From Acanthosoma haemorrhoidale (Eukaryota; Arthropoda; Insecta; Hemiptera; Acanthosomatidae), in contig OV884011.1 of assembly GCA_930367205.1 (NCBI GenBank), positions 167,225,226 through 167,289,225 of the forward strand: a stretch of DNA of 64,000 nt, read 5' to 3'. Positions 48,474-59,307 of this stretch are shown piece by piece. Within the stretch, counting starts at the first letter, position 1, and each line of letters starts with the position of its first letter. The position numbers and the translations under genes are program-made. The notes beneath the pieces were generated by a model, which searched no databases, was not told where the DNA came from, and saw only the letters and a list, made by a program, of their open reading frames with translations.

Positions 48474-51164
48474 TTATAGTAGGTCACGAGGCCACTGCCG
48501 TTTCAGTCTCCGAGGAGGATTATAGGGATGAGTGGCGTAGTGCAATGACTGTGCTACAGGATTAGGGTGGTTGGAAAGGCTACTGTGGAATTTCATAAAC
48601 TTGGAAGGGATGAGTTCTAGAATGTAGAGTATATTAAGATCGTTATGAAGGGTTTTGTTGCTGACATAATAAGGGGCATTTACTATTGTTCTTAGGACTT
48701 TAGATTGAAAGGATTGGATACGCTTGATGTTCGACTTTTTTGCTGTCCCCCATAGCTCTATTCCGTATGTCCAGATTGGTTTAAGTATAACTTTGTAGAT
48801 TAGTAGTTTATTTTCTATTGAGAGATGGGATGTCCTTTGAAGTAGTCTGTACAGTTGTCCAAAGCGTCTGTTTAGTTCTTGTCTTTTTAGTCTCGTATGT
48901 GGGTTCCAGGTCAGTCGTTTGTCAAGATGGAAGCCTAAGTACCGTACTGTCTCGGATACGGGGAGAGGAATAGAATTAAAATAAACTAGTGGACAAGTCT
49001 TGCGACAAAGGGTGTAGGTAATGTGGGAGCATTTTGCTTCATTAACTTTGATCCGCCATTGATTGCACCAATACTCGATCTCGTCAAGGTGTTTTTGAAG
49101 GTTATGGGATGCTATCTCGAGGTCTGGATGGGATGACAAGACTGCAGTGTCATCTGCAAATGTGGCCAAAAAGGTATTGGAAGTAGAGGGGACATCAGCG
49201 GTGTATAGGTTATAGAGGATGGGGCCCAGGACACTGCCCTGTGGAACTCCTGCATTTATGGGATAGTAGTTAGAGCATTCTAAACCACAGCGGACTTGGA
49301 AGAAGCGGTTTGAAAGGTAGGACTGTAGGATTAGGAAAAGAGCCTGTGGTAAATATCTTTTGAGCTTGTAGAGCAAACCTGCGTGCCAAACCCTGTCAAA
49401 AACTTGAGCTATATCAAGAAAGGCAGCAGTGCAATACTGTTTGGTTTCAAGGGCTGAGGAGATGTGATCAACAACGCGAAGACCTTGTTGAGCAGTGGAA
49501 TGCCGTTGGCGGAAACCAAACTGGTGTGTGGGAAAAAGGTTTTTGGATTCAACAATTGGAAGTAGACGTTTTAGTAGGAGTTTCTCAAATATTTTTGAGA
49601 GGATAGGGAGTAGGCTAATTGGACGGTAAGATGAGGCGTCATTGGGTGGTTTACCAGGTTTGGCGAATAGGACAATAATGGAATGTTTCCAGAGGAGTGG
49701 AAAGTGCGTCGTTCGGATAATGCAATTATATATATAGGTTAGGAAGATTATGGCTTTAGGAGGAAGTTGTTTGAGAATTTGAGGAGTAAGGAGATCATAT
49801 CCAGGGGATTTTCGGTAAGGTAAGTTTTTCAGAAGGTATTTGACCTCAGAGGGATTAACGGCTTTTGGTGGAAGAGAGAGAGGAATAGGTGAAGTGAGGA
49901 AATCTTCCACAGTTGTGCTGTGAGTATGGCTTTGATGAGAAAGGTGAGGTGTGAAAGTATGGATAAGATGCAGAGCAAATTCCTCCGACCTATCCCCATC
50001 CGAAGCCGCCCAGGACCCATCATCACGACGGAGCGGATGTGAAACAGGTTGATACTTTAGGATTTTTTTGGTTACATTCCACAAGGAGTTATCCCTGGTA
50101 GATAGAGAGGAGAGGTAGGAATTGAAAGAATCGGAACGGAAGGATGCCGATCGCCGCTTTACCAATCGGCAGTACTGATTGTACGAGTGGCGATCGGCAG
50201 GATGCCGGGATCTTTGCCACACTGTTCTGGAGCGGCGTTTGGATAGGATTAGATCTTTTAGATGCTGAGGTAAACGATTATGATTATGGATTTTTGGGTG
50301 ACGATGGGGTGACGATACCTCCCAAGCCGACCTCTGGACCAGGGTAGTGAAAGAATGCACTGCATCGTCTAGGTCTTGGGATGTTTTCAGGGACACTTTG
50401 AGGTCAATGGAGCCTGTAAGAAGCTGGCGGAAGTGGTCCCAATCGACTGGGCCCCTAATAAATGAAGGAGGAGGCAGTTTGTGAATTGGTCTTAGGGAAA
50501 TGGTTAATAATAAAGGACTATGGTCAGAGGAGAGATCATCAAGGCGCTTGAGTGAATAGTTTAGTGTTCCTAAACTATTGTAAAAAAAGAAGTCAAGGAT
50601 ATCAGGATTTCGGTTGGGATCAGATGGCCAATAGGTGGCTGTGTCAGGAGAGATCATGGAGCAATGTTTCCGTGCGAGTGCAGACAGCAAAGCACGTCCG
50701 CGTGTATTCGTGGATCTTGACCCCCAGTGTTGGTGCTTTGCGTTAAAGTCCCCACCCAAAAGGAAACGATGCCCGATAGAGTCTAGAAAGGAGATGAATT
50801 GGGAATCGGTAATGGATTTATTGGGAAGGCAGTACACTGATGCTAGTGTAAGGGGAAAAGTGAAGGTGGTGATTGACACTGCAGTGGATTGAAGGAAATC
50901 ATGTGCAACCAGAGGAACTATGTGGTGGGATATAGAGTTATGGACAATGACAGCGGTACCTGCATGAGCTGTTCCATCTGGGTGATCAGTTCGATAAGTC
51001 TGGTACTGTCGAACGGTAAATGGTCGTTTACTCGTAAGTCTTGTTTTAGTAATAAGAGCTACGTCGATGTTTTTGTCGTGGAGTAGTGCTGTCAGTTAGT
51101 TAGTGTGGGCGCGAACACCATTCGCATTCCAGAGGAGAATGGATAAGGAGTCGGAACGATCCAT
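48474..51164 (-). pseudogene. Jockey copy 2 ORF2 (endonuclease-reverse transcriptase), one nonsense codon
   Basis: The frame is 896 codons from the ATG at 51164. Codon 23 is TAA (51096-51098) where copy 1 has GAA. Everything after is open. Domains: APE endonuclease (LLWNANGVR, GGDFNAKHQHWGS, SDHSPLLLTI), reverse transcriptase with SYRPISLLPILSKIFEKLL, FLDIAQVFDRVWH, GVPQGSVLGP and FADD (49149-49160), then a C-terminal region with LGFHLDKRLTWNPH. A single base change separates it from an open frame. It would nick target DNA and copy the element RNA in place. The 801-codon part from 50879 could start internally, but would lack the first part of the endonuclease. Confidence 0.92.
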
Positions 51165-52484
51165 TTATGGATTATGTTTATCGGGGATAAGGTAGGAGAC
51201 AAGATTTGTGAGAAGTGAAATGAGAGGGGTAATTAGGGTTCTGAACTCTGTAAGGAATGAGGTTAATAGGCTGGTGAGATCCGAAGAGCTTGAAGGTGGA
51301 GGAATATGTGAGATGTGTGGTTGACGATGGGGTTGAGCTTGAGGGTTAACGGGATGAATGGAATGCTGGGAAAGGTGATCTTGCGGACAGGGAGTGGGCG
51401 GTGCCTGTGACTCCTCTCTGTTGCGAACGGCATCAGCGAAAGAGACAGAAGGCCTCAAATTTCTGGCTGGGCCGCTTCTTGTTACTGGCTGTTCCTCTTC
51501 TGGCTGACGACGTTGTTCTGTCCTGGACTTCAGTGTTCTGTAGGCCTCGCAACCCTTGTAGTTGGCCGGATGTCCTTGGTGGCAAAGCACGCATACCGCA
51601 GGCGATTTTAGGGGCTTTTTGCACAATTCAGATTTGTGCTGCCCACTGCACTTAACACACCTGGGAGGGTGGTGGCAGTAAGATTTAGTGTGCCCATATG
51701 CCTGACAGTTATGGCACTGGACGATATCGCGTTTGGGATACGGTTTTTCAACCTGTACCCTAGTGTAGTACAGGTTTGTTAGGTCGTATATCTTCTCGAT
51801 TCCAGGTGTCCTCTCGAGTTCGACAAAGAACAGTGGTAATGCTGTTTTTATTTTTTCATCCTGTTGCTTATCCTCACGCAACACGTTTGTTATTTGACGA
51901 ACTTTGTATCCGAGAGCTGAGAGTTCTTCTTCTATTTCGTCAGCTGGTGTGGTTGGGTGCAAATTTCTGATCACCACTTGGAGTGATCGTTCCTGCTTTA
52001 ATTGGTAGGTGTGGAAGTCTGCCTTAGTTTCTCCTAAGTATTTAACTATTGCTCGGTATGTTTCGGGAGTGTCCGGAGAAACTTTTGTGTCCCGGGACCG
52101 ATTGAGGAACGTGTATTTGCCTGTACCTACAATTTTATTCAATTGGGTACACATTAATTTAAATTTATTAATATTTCGCACGAATATAGGTGGTGGCTTG
52201 GGCTGTGTGGGCGTTTTGTTGACGTCCATTTCATCAGTTTGAAGATTTTTCAACGCCTCAAAGGTGTTGGGCGTGAAGAAAGGGGAAACTTCGACGGTGT
52301 CTTCTTTAGATGTGCTAGCCTGTGGAGGTATCTCTTCCATGGAACTAGCGGCAGAGGAGGTTATTTGTATGTTCCTGTTTGAACGTCTCGGTTTTCGCTT
52401 TACAGGCGATTGTGTCGGGGTTGGACCGAGTGACCGAGATCTTTTTATTTTATTTTGCGACATCAGTTGTTGATAAAACCTCAT
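51165..52484 (-). CDS. Jockey copy 2 ORF1, gag-like nucleic-acid-binding protein, 439 aa
   Basis: An intact frame. The N-terminal third is basic and low in complexity (KRKPRRSNRN near residue 30). Residues 170-200 hold a PRE_C2HC-type segment (RNLHPTTPADEIEEEL). Three zinc knuckles follow: C257-C270 (CHNCQAYGHTKSYC), C276-C288 and C298-C312 (CVLCHQGHPANYKGC). The C-terminal part is proline- and glutamine-rich and ends with a hydrophobic LTSLLTSFL repeat region. This is the usual ORF1 of Jockey-clade LINEs and would package the RNA. The stop TAA is directly followed by the ATG of ORF2. Confidence 0.92.
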   Translation of the reverse strand: MRFYQQLMSQNKIKRSRSLGPTPTQSPVKRKPRRSNRNIQITSSAASSMEEIPPQASTSKEDTVEVSPFFTPNTFEALKNLQTDEMDVNKTPTQPKPPPIFVRNINKFKLMCTQLNKIVGTGKYTFLNRSRDTKVSPDTPETYRAIVKYLGETKADFHTYQLKQERSLQVVIRNLHPTTPADEIEEELSALGYKVRQITNVLREDKQQDEKIKTALPLFFVELERTPGIEKIYDLTNLYYTRVQVEKPYPKRDIVQCHNCQAYGHTKSYCHHPPRCVKCSGQHKSELCKKPLKSPAVCVLCHQGHPANYKGCEAYRTLKSRTEQRRQPEEEQPVTRSGPARNLRPSVSFADAVRNREESQAPPTPCPQDHLSQHSIHPVNPQAQPHRQPHISHIPPPSSSSDLTSLLTSFLTEFRTLITPLISLLTNLVSYLIPDKHNP

Positions 52485-52524
52485 TTTATCATAACAACTG
52501 TTTTGCTAATAAATTAGACACGTA

Positions 52525-52612
52525 GCGCCGGTGAGACTCGATCTCACAACTACAAGCGGCGAGACACCGGGTCTTGGCTCTGAGCCAACAGAGCGTTTGG
52601 CCCAGAGAGCCG
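52525..52612 (-). promoter_or_regulatory. tRNA-like block in the Jockey 5' UTR (copy 2)
   Basis: On the minus strand: A-box-like TGGCTCAGAGCC (52575-52586), then B-box-like GATCGAGTCTC (52533-52543), then ACCGGCGCTACG. It is shared with copy 1. The layout and spacing are those of a tRNA or SINE head and could give internal Pol III-type initiation, though Jockey elements normally use an internal Pol II promoter. Confidence 0.45.
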
Positions 52613-53014
52613 ATCACTTGATGCTATCTCCGATCCGTGTATGGCTAAAGGTATAGCGTCCAAAATGGCCGACCTCTCTCTGTCCGATATCACTTGTTGC
52701 ACTTAACACAAATGTAACAAGTGATTCACTCACCTCCTGTGGGCTCCCTCGTGAGCTGGTCACATGAATTGACTGCTAGAACAATTCTATGTCTGACTCT
52801 GGCCTATAAGCGGTAGTAAACAGTATGTGAAGTAGGAGCGAAGTAGAGAGCTGTTGTAAGTAGTAGCGCATGCGCAAAAACTTATCATAACAGCAAGATC
52901 TTTCATTCCATACTCTACACAATATAATGGGGAAATAGATATTTTTTTAATTACTGTTTATGTCACCGCCTTGTATAAGAGACCGTGGGCATCTCTTTCC
53001 AGGGGTTCTTAGAA

Positions 53015-54690
53015 AAACAACCAATGGTTTGTTGGAGATTTGAATGCACGGCATCCACTATGGAACAATGCCACTGGGAGACAATTGGTAAAGGCGCCTT
53101 TACTGTCGTCCACCCCCAGAACTTTTCACCATAAAAAAGACAGTCGAATGACTTCCATCCTAGACCTCCTACTCACAAAACAGCCATAGAGGATGAATAA
53201 TTGTGATACCCTGGACTTAGCTACGACTGACCACCTGCCAGTCCTTCATTCCATTCTACCGCGTCCCACGATGCACGACTGTAGTCCAGCCAACTGGGAA
53301 CTATATCGATCTCAACTATGCCACCAATTGCATACGGTCCCTGTTCTCCGCGGCGGAAGAGGATTGACCGGTACCTTTCCTAACCGAGGTAATCATCAAT
53401 ACAGCTGACAATGCCGTTCCGAATTTTAGACAACCCTGCAAAAACCACCAGGCTTTCTTCGACTTATTATACGGCTAATTAGAAGTATAACTGCTACTGA
53501 ACAAGGATTCGTCAAGTCAAGGAAGTAGTTAACTCTCTGACAACACAAATTCGGGGCTTGATGAGGAATTGGAAGTAGGAGACGTGGCACGAATTTGTGG
53601 CTTACACGGCGATCACCGTACGTTTTTGATGTCCTTAACACCACTACCAAGAAACACTCATGCGTCCGCCTATTAACGGCACTACACCCATTAAACCCAT
53701 TACCCAGCGGAAGAACAGGCGAAAATACTGCCGGACCACTACACCGCAGACAACGTCACTTGGACATTTAATTACTACGAACCTCAGCAGCTGGCAGCAG
53801 GACAAAACTACATGTTTGTCTCCCCGAAACAGCTCAAGGTGATCCTTCGTCGGTGTCAGGGCAACAGTGTACCAGGGATCGCCCAACTCGTAAACATGTA
53901 CAATTCATGTATCGGGTTGTGATACTTCAAGACATCGAGGAAACAAGCTATCTTGTTTTTTTTTGCAAAACAGAGGTGACCACCCAGCCATCAGTCCCTA
54001 AAGAGTTCTGTTCGGAAAATTTCATCATTCTGTACGATCAACAACGTATGGAAAAACTACAAGAAGGCTACAGAGATAGTTGTCGACATTGCTGTTTACA
54101 GCAGCAGGAAGAGCGCAAATAGGCTGAGTTACTTTGTAACTTTGATCAGTTTGTAACTCATAGACTGGGTTAGTTAAACATCAGTGTAAACGCTGGAAAG
54201 ACCGAGTGTAATGTTCTTCTTCCTAAAAGGAAATAAAAGCCTTACCAAAATCCAATACTATAGGAGGGCAAGAGAACTCACTGGATTTTTATATGTTCTA
54301 TTTTGGTATACAAATGAATAGGGATTTACATTTTTCTACCCATTTTAGAAACAAAATAGAAAAAGTATGAAACTCTTCTTACCGGCTTTCGCTCTTGTAA
54401 AGCTCACTTGCCCTGTCACTGCGTCTCAAACCGATGATATATAGATGTGTTTTCCGGCCATCTCTGCTGTACGGTGACCCACTTAATCAACAGTACAGCC
54501 AAAAGTCTTCAACAATTTCAGAACGGTATCCTGAGAAAAGTGGCCTCTCTCCAGAGGTTAAAGAAGGCCGATCTGCACCCGTTGCTTGGTGAGTTCATCC
54601 ACCGGAGACACATTTTTTTTGACTCGTTGCAGCTACAAACCGTTGCACCGGATAAACCCATTGTTTAACACTATGACTCCACCCCTATTC
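53015..54690 (+). repeat. Decayed Jockey-like retrotransposon of a second lineage
   Basis: At 53028-53090 the plus strand reads VGDLNARHPLWNNATGRQLV, the endonuclease core motif. Then come ILDLLLTK and TTDHLPVLHSI, the usual next blocks. From 54440, pieces read YGDP, INSTAKSLQQFQNGILRKVA and HPLLGEFI, which resemble the C-terminal segment. Many frameshifts lie between. It is not close to the Jockey family of copies 1 and 2. Confidence 0.55.
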
Positions 54691-54755
54691 TCACATTGAT
54701 GGCATCAGAAAACTAGTCCGTGAAAACTAGATTGTTTGTTTTAAGTTAGTATTGG

Positions 54756-55123
54756 TCAAATAATCTATAAGGTTATCCAGTATCTTTTAAATTGTCATAA
54801 ACATTGTTCTATGCACATCATATTGTAACCAAAATATATTATATGTACTCACGAAATAATTTTAAAAAGTAGCTGCACTCCAGTAAATTATAATATGCAT
54901 GAAATACAGTTTTGCAATTATATATTCAATGTAGAATCTATCAAATAGTCTATAAGGTTATCCAGTACCTTTTAAATTGTCATAAACATTGTTCTATGCA
55001 CATCATATTGTAACCGAAAAATATTATATGTACTCACGAAATAATTTTAAAAAGTAGCTGCACTCCAGTAAATATAATATGCATGAAATACAGTTTTGCA
55101 ATTATATATTCAATGTAGAATCT
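54756..55123 (+). repeat. Tandem duplication of a 185-bp unit
   Basis: Bases 54756-54939 and 54941-55123 are almost identical (start TCAAATA.TCTATAAGG, end CAATGTAGAATCT). Only a few substitutions and a one-base indel separate them. There is no coding frame. This is a recent local duplication, or a start of a satellite. Confidence 0.9.
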
Positions 55124-55259
55124 GTATTTTGTTTAACTGTATATGAAATGAGGTAGCCTACACTCCTTAATTCCTTTACCCAAACTTCAAATAGCTTCTT
55201 CGTAAAATAGCATAGCCTCGCTTCAATAATCCATCTTATTTTTTCAAATTTGAGAGCTT

Positions 55260-55525
55260 TATATCTGTACCTCGGAGAGATACAACACTATGTCCATTTT
55301 CATAACTTTACAGGAGAGGAGTTTTAAACTTTTTTTCAACAAAAAGTGTTATTGGCACAGCTATTATTTATTGAGATGTTGAAACAATATTTTACCAGAA
55401 CATTCTATTTATTGTTATTTACATCATGCAGTTGTTATAAAATGAAAAAAAACCTTTAACTCTGTAATAAAGTCAATATGGAAAAAAATGGACATAGTGT
55501 TGTATCTCTCCGAGGTACAGATATA
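55260..55525. mobile_element. MITE with 40-bp terminal inverted repeats
   Basis: Outer ends TATATCTGTACCTCGGAG appear in inverted form at both ends of a 266-bp unit, with about 40 bp of near-perfect complementarity. The inner DNA is AT-rich and has no transposase. The flanking TA and the TATATCTGTACC-like end suggest a non-autonomous Tc1/mariner-type element. Confidence 0.75.
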
Positions 55526-56160
55526 TATATATATACGTCTCGAGTTACAAATAGATAAAATCATATATATTTACATGAATGAACGTGGACCTTTCTGACA
55601 AACAAAACACGCCTTCTGCCAATTCACGTACCTGGTATAAACAATTTTTATTTTTAGAATGGTTTCTTCTTCCACTCCGAACTAATAATAACGTTAAAAC
55701 CAATTAGTTATTAACTCAGTGGTGCATATACAGTAGCTTGCAGAAAGGGGCTACCCTGAAATAACAAATATGAAGGTGGCAGAGGTTCTTCTATTCTTCT
55801 ATTCATAAAACAGGTGACTGGGGCCGGCACGGGGGTTGGTAAATAGATCCTCCTAGTTTCCTAATAAAACAATTTTTACTAAAGCCTATCATTTATTACT
55901 AATTTTTATGACACTAAATTAGTGTTGTGAGAACTATTCTAGGGCTTGCACCTCTTTTAATAATATGAAATATTTTCGTTACGCCATGTAATTTCCTTAT
56001 TCAAGTCATATTATATGTATTAATAAAAAAAATTGACTTCCTGTGTACAGAAGGAATTTAGTACGTTAACAGATGTCAGACGTGGGGAAATATCCAAGTG
56101 GAAGCTGGACATATTCTCGAAATTCCGCCTGACGCAGCGGGAGAATTGGTGGGATAAGGC
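55526..56160. other. Intergenic DNA, nothing recognised
   Basis: No repeat shared with the window and no gene. GC rises from about 56060 toward the motif cluster at 56163-56243. Confidence 0.25.
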
Positions 56161-56162
56161 CC

Positions 56163-56243
56163 GTTTCCATGGAGACCCAAGTGGTGGTAATTGGCGGGTG
56201 GGAGCCGGTCCGCTGGGGATGTGACGTCATCTGCCGACGTCAT
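56163..56243 (-). promoter_or_regulatory. RFX X-box and CRE motif cluster in a GC-rich patch
   Basis: The minus strand of 56163-56176 is GTCTCCATGGAAAC, which fits the RFX consensus GYYNCCWWGGNAAC. A full CRE, TGACGTCA, is at 56222-56229, and a near-CRE CGACGTCA follows at 56235-56242. The patch from 56060 to 56340 is much richer in GC and CpG than its surroundings. X-box plus CRE is a known promoter module, but no adjacent gene is recognised, so its role is inferred. Confidence 0.35.
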
Positions 56244-56546
56244 AGGTTACAGACCCTGCTGTGCTGGTTTAGCCTATGCCCGGCCCCGCCTTCCAGTCTA
56301 ATTGCGCATTCCACTTTCTCTGTCGGCGGCACCTCTTATCATTTAATTGAAGTACTCCATGGAAGGACGGTTCAATGCAGAATCCTTTTAGATAACTCTA
56401 TTATGTAATTGCAACCCATATTTGTAAGAAACAAAATGAAAAAGTAATAATAAAATACTATAATATACTCGTATATACTCATTATCCAAAGACTACGTCC
56501 CTTAAAGCAAAATATTATTTAGAAATAAAAAATATATATGTTCAAA

Positions 56547-57162
56547 TTTTTTTTTTTTATATATCCTTTATTGTGCAAAAATTACAATCTGCCTTATTAG
56601 GCAGTAAGTAATTAAGATAAATGCTCTCATTCATACCATATTTACAATTCATCATTCACTCTCTCATTTATACAATATTTACAGACAGCCCAGAAGCCTC
56701 CTAAATCCACATGTTTGTCACCTCCCTCGCATACGAAAGTGGAAGCGGAGTCTTGGGAAGTCCCCCACGCTCCTCTGTCAGCCGCGTCACCGGATACGAG
56801 CCAGTGGGGCTGACCAAGAGCGCGAGAGCCACAGACGCTCAGGACATGATTGGAGAAACTGGCCATTGCCAGGACTCCCACTGTCACGCATTTATAGCAG
56901 GTCACGAGGCCACTGCCGTTTCAGTCTCCGAGGAGGATTATAGGGATGAGTGGTGCAGTGCAATGACTGTGCTACGGGATTAGGGTGGTTGGAAAGGCTA
57001 CTGTGGAATTTCATAAACTTGGAAGGGATAAGTTCAAGAATGTAGGGTATATTAAGATCGTTATAAAGCGTTTAGTTGCTGACGTAATAAGGGGCATTTA
57101 CTATTGTTCCCAGGACTTTTGATTGAAAGGATTGGATACGTTTGACGTTCGACTTTTTTGCT
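56547..57162 (-). mobile_element. 5'-truncated Jockey LINE copy 3, long 3' UTR form
   Basis: The poly(A) tail is the T run at 56547-56558. The remainder matches the last part of ORF2 in copy 2 until the truncation point near 57162 (GACTTTTTTGCT). It carries about 165 bp more 3' UTR than copies 1 and 2, between the AATA near 56680 and GGACATGATTGGAG at 56842. ORF2 keeps the PRRLKRQWPRDLL tail. No target duplication is clear. Confidence 0.85.
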
Positions 57163-57444
57163 AGATTCCTAGATTCCTGCTTGATTTTGGGAGAGAGGAA
57201 GAAGATTCCAGATGATGAAACGAGCCAGAAATAATATGGAAAGAATGAATTGCAACATTCACAATACTGGTTGGCTGTGTCATCTGCTAATACTAATAAT
57301 AAATATTAGTTATATGTCATAATTATATATTTATATACACCTCCAAAGTCATAAATTGTGAATATTGGAAAACACAATTTCTTGTAAAATACTCATAAAT
57401 TTTTTATAACGATAGTAATAAAATAAGATAATAAGTGGTGCAAA

Positions 57445-57525
57445 CTGTAGGAATCGAACCCTCTAGGCAGAAGCGTCCAGAAGCCGAGGGTGCATTGACC
57501 TATACCGATCATGCAGGCGACGTGA
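57445..57525 (-). repeat. tRNA-derived repeat or tRNA pseudogene
   Basis: On the minus strand a perfect B box GGTTCGATTCC lies at 57450-57460, with a T-arm stem GTAGGAATCGAACCC as read on the plus strand. Upstream, GATCGGTATAGG could be the D arm. The anticodon arm is weak and the acceptor arm does not close well. A SINE head or degenerate tRNA. Confidence 0.45.
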
Positions 57526-57984
57526 TGCGTAGGTGGCTCTAGCAGGTTATACCTTCGTCTGTCAATGAACCACTGTGTCTTCTACCTCTTTGCTATATAT
57601 AGGATTGTTGCGTGCACTGATTCCAACATTAATATAATTAATCATAGTATAAAGGATGGATATAATTGGTGACCTCGGCTTAGATGAACATACAACTTTA
57701 TTCTGGGACCAATGAATGAAGTACGTGAGGATGAAACATGGTGGATATTAGGAGGGAATGAAATCCATATTAGGAACAAGAAAGGAACGGTTGAATGCTG
57801 CAGTTCTATGGAAAGGAGTGGAACGGTCAGAGAGCCGGGATTCTTTGATTTAAACTGTAGAATATTTAATAAAGATAGGGCCATGAGAATTGATGGTTTT
57901 GAAAATGTATGCACCACCAAAAGGTATCATAAATCAGCCCCTTCGTTTTCCTACACTATGTCCGTTTGACCATGCTAAGGTTGT

Positions 57985-58868
57985 TGTCGGGTCGTCACTA
58001 GAGGGGTGCCTGGTCACCCTAGCCCTGGTGACAAGTGAGGATTGTTTGAGTTTATAACCTGGACAATCGTTTCATGACGGGTTTACAATCTGACTCCATT
58101 TTTGATAGGTATGTGCCCCGACAGTGCACTATGTTCAGGAGAAGGGGTACCGGGTAGGTTATAGGTAGTTTATGTGGTCTTGGAATGACCACGAATTCAC
58201 ACTTGGTATCTGAGGGTAGGCGAAAACCGTCCGGATCCCAAAGGCGAGTGTGAACCGGAGAGAGGCTGACTGGATTGCAATGGGAGACACTGCTGGTAAA
58301 ATTTGCAGGGCCACGGCAACCGTCGTCCGCGAGGGAGAGGTCTCTGCCAAGGAGGTGCTAGTTTTAGCGAGACGAAGGCAGAGATCAGATCCAGGCACTA
58401 GGAAGGTCTGAGGTCTGCCAAAGCCGGGTTAAAACATAGCGAGGTTAGGTGAGAGAAATGTATAGGTTTTTCATAAAGAAGCAGTCAGGTTTTCAGAGTT
58501 CCAGCGGGAGCCACGAGCCAGTGAGTAGTTGCCAAGAGAGAATGATTTACAGGGCCTAGGGTGCCGCCTTAAGTACCCGGCAATTATTGCCCTTATCCAA
58601 TAGAGGTCGAGATTGGTGTAATCAATAGCATTCGACTTCATTGTCCTTTGGGAGGCTGGCAAGGGTTGCTTAGGGTCTGCGGTCGGTTCCCTCATCTGGT
58701 GAGGTACCTGTGACTGACAGCTGGTGACCCATCTCATGTAACTACTGGGCCCCCGCATTTTTTATTGCTTAACACATTTATAATGATTTATATTTTGTTC
58801 ATGTTATTTACATTTGTTTACAATATATATACAATAGAGTATATCTTATGCAGTTAGCAGTCGCTACA
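57985..58868 (+). repeat. Solo LTR, copy 2 (884 bp)
   Basis: It starts TGTCGGGTCG, ends GTCGCTACA and is flanked by a 5-bp duplication GTTGT (57980-57984 and 58869-58873). Its centre (58150-58460) is absent from the copy at 44781 and matches 21530-21830 in reverse orientation. No internal retroelement sequence lies next to it. Confidence 0.8.
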
Positions 58869-58873
58869 GTTGT

Positions 58874-59301
58874 TGATGATCAGTCTGAATTTCACTTGAA
58901 TCAGTGACAATGCAGACAACAGATTAGCCGAATGGTATACATACCGTTACCGCAGAACACCTCACAATCTGAGGTACCCAGAGGTAGAGTAAAGACTTAT
59001 CTTAATTTAGGAACTTGGAGATTCCCGAACCTCCGCTTTCTCTTTCGCATGTGAGGGGGTTGACAATCGAGCGGGGCAGGGTTGTCCCTGGCCTCTGTAT
59101 GTTGGTATTTGCCGTATGAACAAATTAATAAATGCTTAACCGGAAGTGTAGAGTGAATAATATTAAAGAGTGCTCCCTACCAGAGGACTATAAGTCTTAA
59201 ATATGTATGTTAACCGTACAAAAAGCAGTTGAAAAAATGTCTTGGTTGTAGTACTAATAAGCAAGTATTAGCAAAAGGTACACAAATATTTTTAAGTAAA
59301 G
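58874..59301. other. Intergenic, downstream of the methyltransferase gene
   Basis: No gene or clear repeat. It is the 3' flank of the minus-strand methyltransferase. Confidence 0.3.
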
Positions 59302-59307
59302 TTTATT
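59302..59307 (-). terminator. Poly(A) signal overlapping the methyltransferase stop codon
   Basis: On the minus strand the TGA stop is followed at once by ATAAA, so TGAATAAA combines the stop and an AATAAA signal. If it is used, the 3' UTR is only about 15-30 bases long. Confidence 0.4.

Larger units (their letters stand above)
48280..52881 (-). mobile_element. Full-length Jockey LINE copy 2, inverted
   Basis: The target duplication is TTATCATAACA at 48269-48279 and 52882-52892 (11 bp). The poly(A) tail is the T run at 48282-48297. On the minus strand, order is a 5' UTR starting GTTTTTGCGCATGCGC, ORF1 (52484-51165), ORF2 (51164-48474) and a short 3' UTR. It is about 4.6 kb and highly similar to copy 1. 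Only one clear defect is seen, a TAA in codon 23 of ORF2, so this is a young or recently dead copy. Confidence 0.95.

Noticed and set aside
54756..55123. CRISPR-like or satellite array
   Set aside because: Only two units are present, they abut directly, and the genome is eukaryotic.
44781..58868. Reading the two TGTCGGG LTRs as the two ends of one 14-kb element
   Set aside because: Each has its own different flanking duplication and the DNA between them holds no matching gag-pol.
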